Assembly: GCF_017813365.1 (NCBI RefSeq)
Contig: NZ_JAGIZA010000002.1
Coordinates: 124,001-188,000, forward strand
Direction of reading: 5' to 3'
DNA from: Roseomonas indoligenes
Lineage (GTDB): Bacteria; Pseudomonadota; Alphaproteobacteria; Acetobacterales; Acetobacteraceae
DNA length: 64,000 nt
Part shown: positions 8,841 to 18,371 of the stretch, piece after piece
How the letters are laid out: each line of letters begins with the position of its first letter
Position numbering within the stretch: position 1 is the first letter of the stretch
The notes under the pieces: model-generated
What the model was told of the DNA's origin: nothing
Database searches by the model: none
Seen by the model: only the letters and a program-made list of their open reading frames with translations
Position numbers and translations under genes: made by a program

Positions 8841-8874
8841 GGCGTCCTCCAGTCCTGGCATGACGGGCGGGGTT

Positions 8875-11800
8875 CTACGCCGCCGGGCGGGCCTGCTCCA
8901 AATCCGCCGATGCCGCCTTGCGCCCGCGCCGCCTGGACAGGCGGTCCAGCAACTCCGTCGCGGCGGCCAGCTGGCCGGCGGCATCCCTGCTCTCGCGCGG
9001 CAGCACGATCCGCTCGCCGCGCCGCTCCAGGGGCGGTTGCACCGCGGGCGGCTCGCCGCGGAACGCGGCGGCCACGGCGCTGGGGCCCACCTTCAGCTCC
9101 GCGATCCCCAGGCGGCGGCAGCGCAGCCGCAGCCCGGCCAGGGCGAGGAGGTTGGCCAGGGCCTCGGGCGGCGCGCCGAAGCGGTCCTCCACCTCCTCCG
9201 CGAAGTCGCCGAGCGCCACGGCATCGCCACGGCGGAGGATCGAGGCCAGGCGGGCATGCAGCTCCACCCGCACCGCCTCCTCCTCCACATGCTCGCGCGG
9301 GATCGCGGCCTGAACGCCGATGGAGAGCTGGGGCGTCCAGTCCTCCGCCACCTTTTCGCCGCGCGCCTCGCGCAGGGCGCGGTCCAGAAGGTGCTGGTAG
9401 AGGTCCAGGCCGATGAGCTTCACGTGCCCGGCCTGCTCGTCCCCCAGCAGGTCGCCGGCGCCGCGCAGGTCCATGTCGCGCGCGCTGATGGCGAAGCCGG
9501 CGCCCACGCGGTCATGCGCCTCCAGCGCCTTCAGCCGCTTGAGGGTGAGGGGGGAGGGCGGGTCGGCCGGATCCGTCATCAGCACGATGCTGCCGCGCAC
9601 CCGCCCGCGCCCGACACGGCCGCGCAGCTGATGAAGCTGGGCGATGCCGAAGCGGTCCGCGCGATGCACCAGCATGGTGTTGGCGCGCGGCACGTCCAGC
9701 CCGGTCTCCACGATGTTAGTGGAGAGCAGCACGTCGCCGTCGCCCTCGGCGAAGCGGACGAGGGCGGTGTCCACCTCCTCCGCCGGCATCTCGCCATGGG
9801 CCTCGATGATGGAGAGGTCCGGCAGCAGCTCCTCCACGCGTTTCCGCATGGCCGGCAGGTCCTCGATGCGGGAGAGGACGACGAAGCTCTGCCCGCCCCG
9901 CCGCTTCTCCCGCATCAGCGCCTGGTGCAGCACGGCGTCGTCCATCGGCACGTGGATGGTGTGGATGGGCTGCCGCCGGCCCGGCGGCGTGGCGATAACG
10001 GAGAGCTCCTGCAGCCCCACCAGCGCGGATTGCAGGGTGCGCGGGATGGGCGTGGCCGTCATGGAGAGGAGGTGGGTGCTCGCGCCCAGTTCCCGGGCGG
10101 CGGCCTTCTGCTTCGCGCCGAAGCGCTGCTCCTCGTCGATGACGAGGAGGCCGAGATCGGCGAAGGACACGCCCTTCGCCGTCAGCGCCTGCGTGCCGAT
10201 CACGATGTGCACGCTGCCGTCCTGCAGCCCGGCCTTCACCGCCTTCGCCTCGGCGGGCTTGGAGAGGCGGGAGAGCTGCTCGATCCGGATCGTCTTCCCG
10301 TTCACCTTCATCCCCGCGAAGCGGCGGCGGAAGGTGGTGAGGTGCTGGCGCACCAGAACGGTGGTCGGCGCCATGACGGCCACCTGCTTGCCGGCCATCG
10401 CCGCCACGGCGGCGGCGCGCAGCGCCACCTCCGTCTTGCCGAAGCCGACATCGCCGCAGACCAGCCGGTCCATCGGGCGGCCGGAGGCGAGGTCGGCCAG
10501 CACGGCGTCGATCCCCTCCTCCTGGTCCGGCGTCAACGCGTAGGGGAAGCGCGCGGCGAAGCGGGCATAGGCGCCGGCGCGCGGGCGCAGCACGGGGGCG
10601 GAGCGGGCCGCGCGCTCCCGCGTCATGCCCTCCAGCGTGCGCGCCGTGGCGGCAACCTGCTCCTCGACCTGCGCCCGGCGCTTCGGCCAGGACTCCCCGC
10701 CCAGGTGGTCGAGCGAGACGCCCTCCGCCTCCGCGCCGTAGCGCCAGAGGCGGTCCATCTCGTCCAGCGGCACCAGCTGCTTCGCGCCGCCGGCATATTC
10801 CAGCACGAGCGTGTCCAGCGCGGCCTCGCCGGCCTGCACCGTCTCCACCCCACGCAGGGCGCCCAGGCCGTGGTCCAGGTGGATCACCGCGTCGCCGGGC
10901 TGCAGGGCGGTGCCCATCAGGCCCAGGGCGGCCTGCGTCTCCGCCTCGTGCTTGCGGGCGGCGGCGGGGCGCACGTCGCCGGGAGCGATGACGACGATAC
11001 CTTCCGTCTCGACCCCGGTGTCCAGCATCCCGTCCAGGAGGCCGAACCGGCCGGGCGGGGCGGCGCGGAGCGCGGCCCAGTCGGGGAAGCGATCCGGTTC
11101 CCAGCCCAAGCGCTGGCGGACCAGGCGGGACAGGGCGCGGCCGCGGCGGCTCTCCCGCCCGGCCAGGGCCACGCGGTCGCCCTCGGCGACGCGCGCCTCC
11201 AGGAAGGAGAGGAAGGCCTCCTCCGGCTCCTGTTCCTCGATGAAGTGCGGGACGGTGCCTTCCGGCTCTTCCGGCGGCTCGTCCAGGACGGTCACCTCGC
11301 GGGCTTCCATCGCCTCCGTCCAGGCCCGGTCGTCCAGGTAGAGGCTGACGGGGTCGGAGGGGCGGCGCGCGCCTTCCTCCAGGGGGGCGAGGGTGATGCG
11401 GGCGCGATGGGCGTCCGTCACCTCCTCCCAGCGCTGCGGACGCAGTTCCTTCACTTCCGCATCGAGGGAGACGGGCGCGCCGGGAAGCAAGGCGAAGGGG
11501 GTGACGAGGTCGGGGTGGATCTCCGCCAGCGCGTGCTCCAGACCGGGCGTGTGACGCTCCTCGGAGTCCTCCGGCCAGACCACCTCTGAGGCCGGGCCAA
11601 GGATGACGGCTTCCGCCTCGTCCTCCAGGCTTCGCTGCGTCAGCGGGTCGTAGTGGCGGATGGAGGCGATCCTGCCCTCCGCGTGCTCCACCCGGCAGGG
11701 CAGGATCTCGCCGTCGGGGGGATAGACATCCAGCACGCTGCCGTGCAGCGCCGCCTCGCCCGGCTCGTCCACCCGCTCGTCCAGCACGTAGCCCAGGCGC

Positions 11801-12198
11801 TCCAGCGCGGCCTGCAGCGCGGGGATGTCCAGGGGATCGCCGCGGCGCAGGGTGAGTTCGGCATAGGCATCCGGCGGGGGAAGGCGTTGGGTGATCGCCT
11901 CGATGCCCGCGATCAGCAGCACCGGGCGATCGCCCCGGGTTGCCAGCGCATGCAGCACGGCCATGCGCGCCCCCATGGAGCGGCGGGAGGGCGAGGCGCG
12001 GTCGTAGGGCAGGCAGTCCCAGCCCGGCAGGTGCAGCACGGCCAGCCCGGGCGCCAGGGCGGCGGCGGCGCGGGCCAGGCGTGCGGCGCGGGCCTCGCTG
12101 CGCGCCACATGAATCGCGGCGCCCGCGCCCTCGGCGCGCTCCACCAGCCCGGCGGCCAGAAGGCCTTCCGGTTCCGCCGCCAGCGCTGCCATGCCCAT
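8875..12198 (-). CDS. mfd: Transcription-repair coupling factor
   Basis: Mfd removes RNA polymerase stalled at DNA lesions and recruits UvrA. The 1107 residues follow the family order: UvrB-like N-terminal module ([20 protein letters not shown]), the RNA-polymerase-interacting CarD-like domain ([20 protein letters not shown], about residues 435-455), then the RecG-like helicase with Walker [16 protein letters not shown] (about 583-597), DEEQRFG (about 687-693), [10 protein letters not shown] and [15 protein letters not shown] plus QLRGRVGR. The C-terminal autoinhibitory domain is present. Length is close to the E. coli protein (1148). It lies between mccA (87 bases upstream) and selD. Confidence 0.96.
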   Translation of the reverse strand: MGMAALAAEPEGLLAAGLVERAEGAGAAIHVARSEARAARLARAAAALAPGLAVLHLPGWDCLPYDRASPSRRSMGARMAVLHALATRGDRPVLLIAGIEAITQRLPPPDAYAELTLRRGDPLDIPALQAALERLGYVLDERVDEPGEAALHGSVLDVYPPDGEILPCRVEHAEGRIASIRHYDPLTQRSLEDEAEAVILGPASEVVWPEDSEERHTPGLEHALAEIHPDLVTPFALLPGAPVSLDAEVKELRPQRWEEVTDAHRARITLAPLEEGARRPSDPVSLYLDDRAWTEAMEAREVTVLDEPPEEPEGTVPHFIEEQEPEEAFLSFLEARVAEGDRVALAGRESRRGRALSRLVRQRLGWEPDRFPDWAALRAAPPGRFGLLDGMLDTGVETEGIVVIAPGDVRPAAARKHEAETQAALGLMGTALQPGDAVIHLDHGLGALRGVETVQAGEAALDTLVLEYAGGAKQLVPLDEMDRLWRYGAEAEGVSLDHLGGESWPKRRAQVEEQVAATARTLEGMTRERAARSAPVLRPRAGAYARFAARFPYALTPDQEEGIDAVLADLASGRPMDRLVCGDVGFGKTEVALRAAAVAAMAGKQVAVMAPTTVLVRQHLTTFRRRFAGMKVNGKTIRIEQLSRLSKPAEAKAVKAGLQDGSVHIVIGTQALTAKGVSFADLGLLVIDEEQRFGAKQKAAARELGASTHLLSMTATPIPRTLQSALVGLQELSVIATPPGRRQPIHTIHVPMDDAVLHQALMREKRRGGQSFVVLSRIEDLPAMRKRVEELLPDLSIIEAHGEMPAEEVDTALVRFAEGDGDVLLSTNIVETGLDVPRANTMLVHRADRFGIAQLHQLRGRVGRGRVRGSIVLMTDPADPPSPLTLKRLKALEAHDRVGAGFAISARDMDLRGAGDLLGDEQAGHVKLIGLDLYQHLLDRALREARGEKVAEDWTPQLSIGVQAAIPREHVEEEAVRVELHARLASILRRGDAVALGDFAEEVEDRFGAPPEALANLLALAGLRLRCRRLGIAELKVGPSAVAAAFRGEPPAVQPPLERRGERIVLPRESRDAAGQLAAATELLDRLSRRRGRKAASADLEQARPAA

Positions 12199-12285
12199 CC
12201 CCCTGATCGTCCTGAACTCAGGTCCAGAACGCGGGAGGAGCGGGAAGGGTGTCAGCGCTCTGTGCAGTGAAACGCTTGGCGCGCG

Positions 12286-14277
12286 CTAACCGGCCCCGTT
12301 CTGGCTGAGGGACACCAACTCCACCCCATCCTCCACCAGTTCGCCTGGGGCGCAGAGGATGGCGGATACGGTGCCCTCGGCGGGTGCGGTGATGCGCATC
12401 TGCACCTTCATGGCTTCCAGGACCAGCAGCACGGCCCCGCGGACGACGGCCTGACCTTCGGTGACGAGCACCTCGAGCACGCGTCCGGGCATGGGGGCGA
12501 GGATGCGGCCGGCGGCGGGACCTTCCCCGCCCGCCGGGGCCAGGGGGTCGATCGCGCGCAGCGCGTGGGAGGAGCCGGGCAGGAGGACGGTCAGCCGGTC
12601 CTCCGCGCGCAGCACGCGGGCGGAGAGGGCGCGGCCGTCCACCCGCAGGAGGATGCGGCCGTCCGGAGCTTCGGCGGCGGCGACCTCGGCGGCGCCGTCC
12701 GGCAGGTCCAGGCGGAAGCCGCCGTCCCGCGGGTGGGCGCGGAGGGTGTGGGTGGCCTCGCCATGCCCGAAGGTGAAGTCCTGGTGGCCCGCCCCGTTCA
12801 GGCGCCAGGCGGTGGCGCTGCCCCAGGGCGAGTGGGGGTCGGCCGCGTCGGCGGGCGGGGCGGCGGCGCGGTCCAGCAGCAGCCGGGCGACGGCCGCGGC
12901 CAGGGCGGCGCGGGGGGCGGGGCCGGCGGGCGCGAGCAGGGTCTCGGCGTGGCGGGCGATGAAGCCCGTGTCGAGCGCCCCCTCCCGGAAGGCGGGCTGG
13001 GCGACGATGGCGCGCAGCAGGGCAAGGTTCGTGGCGGGGCCGGACAGCTCCGTCGCGTCCAGCGCGCGGGCCATGCGGGCCACCGCCGCCGCCCGGTCCG
13101 GGCCATGGGCGATGATCTTGGCGATCATGGGATCGTAGTGGACCGTCACGGCATCGCCGCCACGGATGCCGGTGTCGATGCGGATGCCCTCGCCCTCGGG
13201 GAAGCGCAGATGCTCCACCCGCCCGATGGAGGGCGCGAAGTCGCGCGCCGGATCCTCGGCATAGAGGCGCACCTCGACGGCGTGGCCGCCGATGCGGAGA
13301 TCCTCCTGGGCCAGCGGCAGGGGCCCGCCGGCGGCGACGCGGAGTTGCCACTCCACGAGGTCCTGGCCGGTGATCGCCTCCGTCACGGGATGCTCCACCT
13401 GCAGGCGGGTGTTCATCTCCATGAAGGCGAAGGTGTCTCCTTCGGCAATAAACTCCACAGTGCCGGCGCCGACATAGCCGATGGCGCGGGCGGCCTCGCA
13501 GGCGGCGCGGCCCATGGCCTCGCGCCGGGCCGGGTCCATGCCGGGGGCGGGGGCCTCCTCCACCACCTTCTGGTGGCGGCGCTGGATGGAGCAGTCGCGC
13601 TCGAAGAGGTGGACGGTGTTGCCCTGATTGTCGGCGAAGACCTGGATCTCGATGTGGCGGGGCTGGGTGAGGTAGCGTTCCAGCAGCACGTGGTCGTCGC
13701 CGAAGGCGGCGCGGGCCTCGCCCTTTGCGAGCGCCAGCGCCTCCTCCAGCCCGGCGGGGTTCTCCACCACCTTCATGCCCTTGCCGCCGCCGCCCGCGCT
13801 GGCCTTGATGAGCAGCGGGTAGCCGATGCGGTCGGCCTCGGCCCGCAGCCTGGCCGGGGCCTGGTCCTCCCCGTGATAGCCCGGCACCAGCGGCACGCCG
13901 GCCCGCTCCATCAGCGCCTTGGCGGCGGATTTGGAGCCCATGGCGCGGATGGCAGACGGCGGCGGGCCGATGAAGGTAATGCCGGCCGCCGCGCAGGCCT
14001 CCGCGAACTCCGCATTCTCCGAGAGGAAGCCGTAGCCGGGGTGGATCGCCTCCGCGCCGGAGGCGAGCGCGGCCTCGATGATGGCCTCGATCCGCAGGTA
14101 GCTCTCCCGCGCCGGCGCGGGGCCGATCAGGCGCGCCTCGTCGGCGAGCGCGACGTGCATCGCGCCCGCGTCGGCCTCCGAGAAGACGGCCACCGTGCGG
14201 ATGCCCAGGCGGCGCGCGGTGCGGATGACGCGGCAGGCGATCTCGCCGCGGTTGGCGATGAGGATGGTGCTGAACAT
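12286..14277 (-). CDS. mccA: Methylcrotonoyl-CoA carboxylase biotin-carrying subunit
   Basis: Biotin-dependent carboxylase alpha subunit: ATP-dependent carboxylation of biotin followed by transfer to 3-methylcrotonyl-CoA by MccB. The N-terminal biotin carboxylase domain starts MFSTILIANRGEIACRVIRT and contains the glycine-rich ATP loop KASAGGGGKGMKVVE, ERDCSIQRRHQKVVEEAPAP and EMNTRLQVEHPVTE. The C-terminal biotinyl domain carries EAMKVQM with the target Lys near residue 624. Total length 663 residues fits MccA. The start lies 5 bases after the mccB stop. The MCC rather than propionyl- or geranyl-CoA assignment rests on the partner's MCC-type sequence. No liuA/ivd or hydratase gene is present in the window. 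Confidence 0.92.
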   Translation of the reverse strand: MFSTILIANRGEIACRVIRTARRLGIRTVAVFSEADAGAMHVALADEARLIGPAPARESYLRIEAIIEAALASGAEAIHPGYGFLSENAEFAEACAAAGITFIGPPPSAIRAMGSKSAAKALMERAGVPLVPGYHGEDQAPARLRAEADRIGYPLLIKASAGGGGKGMKVVENPAGLEEALALAKGEARAAFGDDHVLLERYLTQPRHIEIQVFADNQGNTVHLFERDCSIQRRHQKVVEEAPAPGMDPARREAMGRAACEAARAIGYVGAGTVEFIAEGDTFAFMEMNTRLQVEHPVTEAITGQDLVEWQLRVAAGGPLPLAQEDLRIGGHAVEVRLYAEDPARDFAPSIGRVEHLRFPEGEGIRIDTGIRGGDAVTVHYDPMIAKIIAHGPDRAAAVARMARALDATELSGPATNLALLRAIVAQPAFREGALDTGFIARHAETLLAPAGPAPRAALAAAVARLLLDRAAAPPADAADPHSPWGSATAWRLNGAGHQDFTFGHGEATHTLRAHPRDGGFRLDLPDGAAEVAAAEAPDGRILLRVDGRALSARVLRAEDRLTVLLPGSSHALRAIDPLAPAGGEGPAAGRILAPMPGRVLEVLVTEGQAVVRGAVLLVLEAMKVQMRITAPAEGTVSAILCAPGELVEDGVELVSLSQNGAG

Positions 14278-14282
14278 CTGCG

Positions 14283-15905
14283 TCACATCCGGAACAGGCC
14301 GAAGCCCGGTGCGCGATCGGCCCAGCGCGGGACCGGCGCGTTCAGCGAGGCGGAGATGGCCAGCGCCAGCACGGTGCGCGTCTCCGCCGGGTCGATGATG
14401 CCGTCGTCCCAGAGGCGGGCGGTGGCGTGATAGGGGTGGCCCTGGGTCTCGTACTGCTCGCGCAGCGGGGCCTTGAAGCGCTCCTCCTCCTCGGCGGGCC
14501 AGGTGCCGCCCCTGGCCTCGATCGCGTCGCGCCGGAGGGTGGAGAGGACGGAGGCCGCCTGCTCCCCGCCCATGACGGAGATGCGGGCATTGGGCCACAT
14601 GAAGAGGAAGCGCGGGGAATAGGCGCGGCCGCACATGCCGTAGTTGCCCGCCCCGAAGGATCCGCCGATCACCACCGTGAACTTCGGGACGGTGGCGGTT
14701 GCGACCGCGGTGACGAGCTTGGCGCCGTCCTTGGCGATGCCGCCGCTCTCGTATTTGCGGCCGACCATGAAGCCCGTGATGTTTTGCAGGAAGACCAGCG
14801 GGATGCCGCGCTGGCAGCACAGCTCGATGAAATGCGCGCCCTTTTGCGCGCTCTCGCCGAAGAGCACGCCGTTGTTGGCGAGGATGCCGACGGGATAGCC
14901 GTGCAGCCGCGCGAAGCCGGTGACGAGGGTCGGGCCGTAGAGCGGCCTGAACTCGTCGAACTCCGAGCCGTCCACGACGCGCGCGATCACCTCCCGCACG
15001 TCATAGGGCTGGCGCAGGTCGGCGGGGATCAGGCCGTGGATGCCCTGCGGGTCGTGCAGCGGCGGGCGCGGGGGGGCGAGGTCCAGCGTGGCGGGCTTGC
15101 GGGTGTTCAGCCCGGCCACGATGCGGCGGGCGATGCCGAGCGCGTGGGCGTCGCTCTCCGCGATATGGTCCGTCACGCCGGAGATGCGGGAATGGACCTC
15201 CGCGCCGCCGAGCTCCTCGGCGGAGACCACCTCGCCCGTCGCGGCCTTCACCAGCGGGGGGCCTGCCAGGAAGATGGTGCCCTGGTTGCGGACGATCACG
15301 CTCTGGTCCGACATGGCCGGCACGTAGGCGCCGCCGGCGGTGCAGCTGCCCATCACGACCGCGATCTGCGGGATGCCCCGGGCGGACATGTTGGCCTGGT
15401 TGAAGAAGATCCGGCCGAAATGGTCGCGGTCGGGGAAGACCTCGTCCTGGTTCGGCAGGTTGGCACCGCCGGAATCCACGAGATAGAGGCAGGGCAGGCG
15501 GTTCTGCTCGGCGATCTCCTGCGCGCGCAGGTGCTTCTTGACCGTCAGGGGGAAGTAGGTCCCACCCTTCACCGTGGCGTCGTTCGCCACGATCATGCAC
15601 TCGCGGCCCTCCACGCGCCCGACCCCGGTGATGATCCCGGCCGAGGGCACCTCGCCGCCATAGAGGCCGTGGGCGGCGAGCTGTCCGACCTCGAGGAAGG
15701 GAGAGGCCGGATCGAGCAGCGCCCGCACCCGCTCCCGCGGCAGCAGCTTGCCGCGCGCGAGGTGCTTCTCCCGCGCCACAGCCCCCCCGCCCTCCCGAAC
15801 CCGCGCCGCCTGGACACGCAGGTCCTCCACCAGCGCGCGCATGCGCGCCGCATTCTCCGCGAACTCAGGCGAGCGCGAGTCCACGGCTGTCTGCAAAACC
15901 GGCAT
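14283..15905 (-). CDS. mccB: Methylcrotonoyl-CoA carboxylase carboxyltransferase subunit
   Basis: Carboxyltransferase beta subunit of the leucine-degradation enzyme that makes 3-methylglutaconyl-CoA. The 540-residue sequence carries [60 protein letters not shown] and [20 protein letters not shown], blocks characteristic of MccB rather than AccD or PccB. I chose ATG 15905 ([15 protein letters not shown]) as a typical MccB start; an upstream in-frame start at 15989 would add 28 low-complexity residues. It is first in a probable mccB-mccA operon and is transcribed divergently from the inositol-phosphate synthase operon. Confidence 0.93.
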   Translation of the reverse strand: MPVLQTAVDSRSPEFAENAARMRALVEDLRVQAARVREGGGAVAREKHLARGKLLPRERVRALLDPASPFLEVGQLAAHGLYGGEVPSAGIITGVGRVEGRECMIVANDATVKGGTYFPLTVKKHLRAQEIAEQNRLPCLYLVDSGGANLPNQDEVFPDRDHFGRIFFNQANMSARGIPQIAVVMGSCTAGGAYVPAMSDQSVIVRNQGTIFLAGPPLVKAATGEVVSAEELGGAEVHSRISGVTDHIAESDAHALGIARRIVAGLNTRKPATLDLAPPRPPLHDPQGIHGLIPADLRQPYDVREVIARVVDGSEFDEFRPLYGPTLVTGFARLHGYPVGILANNGVLFGESAQKGAHFIELCCQRGIPLVFLQNITGFMVGRKYESGGIAKDGAKLVTAVATATVPKFTVVIGGSFGAGNYGMCGRAYSPRFLFMWPNARISVMGGEQAASVLSTLRRDAIEARGGTWPAEEEERFKAPLREQYETQGHPYHATARLWDDGIIDPAETRTVLALAISASLNAPVPRWADRAPGFGLFRM

Positions 15906-16254
15906 CAGGTGGCGCCGGAACGGAACAGGTGGACAGCGGCCAGGGGCCGGTCCTGCCGGCGGCTCTGCGAACCCATTCGTTTCCCCCAAGGTCTTCCCGC
16001 GCTCACCAGGCCCGTTCGTGCCCTCGCGCTGCGAAGGAGTTGAACCCGCGCCTGGGGACTGTGCAAGGGCACTGCCCTATTGCCACGCCGCCCCGGCCCC
16101 CAAGGACCGGGATTGAACCTCCAGCCCGCCTTTGCCGGCCAGACGCCGGGCAGGCGGATTTCGTTCGCGGATCGTGATCATCTTACACGGGTTCGTGATT
16201 GGCAGCTCCCGGAACCGGTCCATCTACCTTGGTGAACGGGACGGGACGCTTTTT
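15906..16254. promoter_or_regulatory. Divergent promoter region of mccB and the YcaO/inositol operon
   Basis: The 349 bases hold no gene that I can support. They must contain the promoters of mccB (-) and of the thirteen-gene + operon. A perfect 6-bp palindrome with a one-base centre, AGGGCA-C-TGCCCT (16066-16078), is a candidate operator. The part nearest the + operon (about 16160-16200) is less GC-rich than its surroundings, but no convincing -35/-10 pair stands out. Confidence 0.35.
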
Positions 16255-17460
16255 ATGTCGATGACGGGTACTGGGCGCCGGCTGGGCATCGCCGTGGTGG
16301 GACTGGGTGGTGCGGTCGCCACGACGGCGGTTGCGGGAATCGAGGTGATCCGGCGCGGTGCGAACCGTCTGGATGGACTTCCGCTGGCGGATGTTTCCGT
16401 TCCCGGGCTCGTCGACTACCGCGACATCACCTTCGGTGGCTGGGACCTGGACGGCTCCGACCTGGCGGCCGCTGCGGGCCACCACCGCGTGCTGAACGAC
16501 GCGCAGATCGCCGAGACGGGCGAGGCCCTCTCTGCGATCCGGCCCTGGCCCGCCGTTGGCAGCGGCTCCTTCTGCCGCGGCGTGGACGGCGCCAACAAGC
16601 ATGAGGCTGCCGGGCACCGCGCCGCGATCAAGGCCATTTCCGACGATCTTCGCCGCTTCCGCGAGCGGAGCGAGGCAGACGGGATCGTGATGATCAACCT
16701 CGCCTCCACCGAGCGCACGCCGGGTGATGACGAGGCCCTGAACTCGCTGGACGCCTTCGAGCGCGCGCTGGACCGCGACGACCCCTCGATCGGGCCGGCG
16801 ATGCTGTATGCCTATGCGGCGATCGAGAGCGGCGTGCCCTATGGCAACTTCACGCCCTCCCTGGCGGCCGATGCGCCGGCGCTGAAGCAGTTCGCGAAGC
16901 AGCGGAACGTCCCCATCGCCGGCAAGGACGGCAAGACCGGCCAGACCATGATGAAGACGGTGCTGGCGCCCGCGCTGCGGTCCCGCGCGCTGCATGTGGA
17001 CGGCTGGTTCAGCACGAACATCCTGGGCAACCGCGATGGCGAGGCGCTGCGCGACCCCGGCAGCCTGGCGTCCAAGCTGGACACCAAGGGGAACGTGCTG
17101 GACAGCATCCTCGGTTACCATGTCGAGGACCACGTGGTGGACATCCGCTACTATCGCCCGCGCGGCGACGACAAGGAGGCCTGGGACAACATCGACGTCT
17201 CCGGCTTCCTCGGCCACAAGATGCAGATCAAGGTGAACTTCCTCTGCAAGGACAGCGTGCTCGCCGCACCGCTGGCGCTGGAGATCGCGCGCGTGCTGGA
17301 CCTGGCGCAGCAGCGCGGGGATGGCGGCGTGCAGGAACAGCTCTCCCTGTTCTTCAAGGCGCCGATGGTGGCGAACGGCCACGCGCCGGAGCACGCTTTC
17401 CACGCGCAGGAGACGATGCTGATGGACTGGCTGGGGGCGCCGCAGGGCTTCAACCAGTGA
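16255..17460 (+). CDS. ino1: myo-Inositol-1-phosphate synthase
   Basis: Converts glucose 6-phosphate to 1L-myo-inositol 1-phosphate with bound NAD. The NAD-binding N-terminus (GIAVVGLGGAVATTAVAGIE) is followed by GGWDLDGSDLAAAAGHHRVL, MINLASTERTP and the catalytic block GKDGKTGQTMMKTVLAPALR with DGWFSTNILGNRDGEALRDP, all diagnostic of the family. Length 401 residues fits prokaryotic enzymes. The start at ATG 16255 follows a purine-rich stretch; ATG 16261 is an alternative. It is the first gene of a thirteen-gene operon, and its stop overlaps the next start (GTGA). Because no inositol phospholipid gene is adjacent, it probably supplies the cyclitol core of the product made by this operon (inference). 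Confidence 0.93.
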   Translation: MSMTGTGRRLGIAVVGLGGAVATTAVAGIEVIRRGANRLDGLPLADVSVPGLVDYRDITFGGWDLDGSDLAAAAGHHRVLNDAQIAETGEALSAIRPWPAVGSGSFCRGVDGANKHEAAGHRAAIKAISDDLRRFRERSEADGIVMINLASTERTPGDDEALNSLDAFERALDRDDPSIGPAMLYAYAAIESGVPYGNFTPSLAADAPALKQFAKQRNVPIAGKDGKTGQTMMKTVLAPALRSRALHVDGWFSTNILGNRDGEALRDPGSLASKLDTKGNVLDSILGYHVEDHVVDIRYYRPRGDDKEAWDNIDVSGFLGHKMQIKVNFLCKDSVLAAPLALEIARVLDLAQQRGDGGVQEQLSLFFKAPMVANGHAPEHAFHAQETMLMDWLGAPQGFNQ

Positions 17461-18371
17461 ATGACGGGATCGCGCCGGCGGCGGAAACGCTGCCGGTGCG
17501 CATCCTCGGACCGTTCCGTGAACTCGGCGAGCTGAAGCGCATCCGTTCGGCGTTGCAGGAGGGCTCGATCGCCGAGCGCCTCTTCGCCGCCGCATGGGGC
17601 GCGCTGGTCGCGGGGCAGGAGCTGGGGGCGGTGATGCGTGCCACCACGGCCGCCGCCCTTGCGGCCACGCGGCTGGGCGATATCGACCGCGGCGTGCTTT
17701 CCGCGATCGGGGTAGAGGGCGATGAGGCGCAGGCCATCATCGACCGCGCCGTGGGCGAGGCCGCGGAGGAACTGCCTCCGGAGGCGCTGGACGGGCTGCG
17801 CGGCGCGCCCTTGCTCACGGCCGGTGCGGCGCCGCCCTTCGTCACGAAGCTGGCCCGCCAGCCCCGCGCGGGCGTGACCTGCCCGGGCAAGCCGCGCCTG
17901 CTGCTGGAGCCGCCGGAGAACCACGCGGAGCACTGCCTGATAACGGCCGTTTACGGCGTGGTTCTCTCGCCCTTCTATGGCGCGGGATCGGAGGCCGTGT
18001 TCCTCGCCTCCCTGGCCCACCACCTGCACAACGCGCTCATCCCGGATTCCGGCTTCGCGGGCGAGGTCCTGCTCGGCAAGCACCTGGAGCCCGCCTTCGC
18101 ACGGGCGACGGAACTGGCGCTGGCGGAACTGCCCGCTGCCCTGGCCGATCGCGTGCGAAAGGCCCGCGCGATCCTCCCCGATGCGGAGACGCCGGAAGGG
18201 CGCGCCTTCCACGCCGCTGACACGCTGGACCGCGTGCTGCAGATCGAGCAGCACCTGCGTGCGGGCAAGGCGACGATGCACTACGTGCTGCACGACATGG
18301 AACTGGTCCATGCCGGGCCCGTGCGGGTCTTCCAAGACCGGCTGCTCACCGCCATGGGCCTTTCGGCGTGA
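17457..18371 (+). CDS. HD-fold (YfbR-like) protein with altered metal site
   Basis: A 304-residue protein. The first 140 residues are of unknown nature. The second half resembles the HD superfamily of metal-dependent phosphohydrolases, especially YfbR-like nucleotidases: ENHAEHCLITAVYG (His about 159), LASLAHHLHNALIPD where the HD doublet should be, and HAADTLDRVLQI (Asp about 255). The doublet reads His-His (188-189), not His-Asp, so metal binding may differ or be lost. Start is GTG, overlapping ino1 by 4 bases (GTGA). In this operon it is the obvious candidate to dephosphorylate an inositol or sugar phosphate, if still catalytic. Fold assignment is moderately sure; activity is inference. 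Confidence 0.65.
   Translation: MNDGIAPAAETLPVRILGPFRELGELKRIRSALQEGSIAERLFAAAWGALVAGQELGAVMRATTAAALAATRLGDIDRGVLSAIGVEGDEAQAIIDRAVGEAAEELPPEALDGLRGAPLLTAGAAPPFVTKLARQPRAGVTCPGKPRLLLEPPENHAEHCLITAVYGVVLSPFYGAGSEAVFLASLAHHLHNALIPDSGFAGEVLLGKHLEPAFARATELALAELPAALADRVRKARAILPDAETPEGRAFHAADTLDRVLQIEQHLRAGKATMHYVLHDMELVHAGPVRVFQDRLLTAMGLSA

Noticed and set aside
8572-11589. A 1005-codon open frame on the + strand opposite mfd, and similar long frames opposite selB, mccA, mccB and the kinase
   Set aside because: They are low-complexity Arg/Gly/His/Ala-rich shadows of real genes in GC-rich DNA; none shows a domain, and the opposite strand has full family matches.
16040-16120. T-loop-like strings on the - strand (GGTTCAACTCC about 16037-16047, GGTTCAATCCC about 16109-16119) that might be tRNA or tmRNA ends
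   Set aside because: No acceptor stem, no anticodon arm at the right distance and no CCA; the flanking bases do not pair as a T stem.
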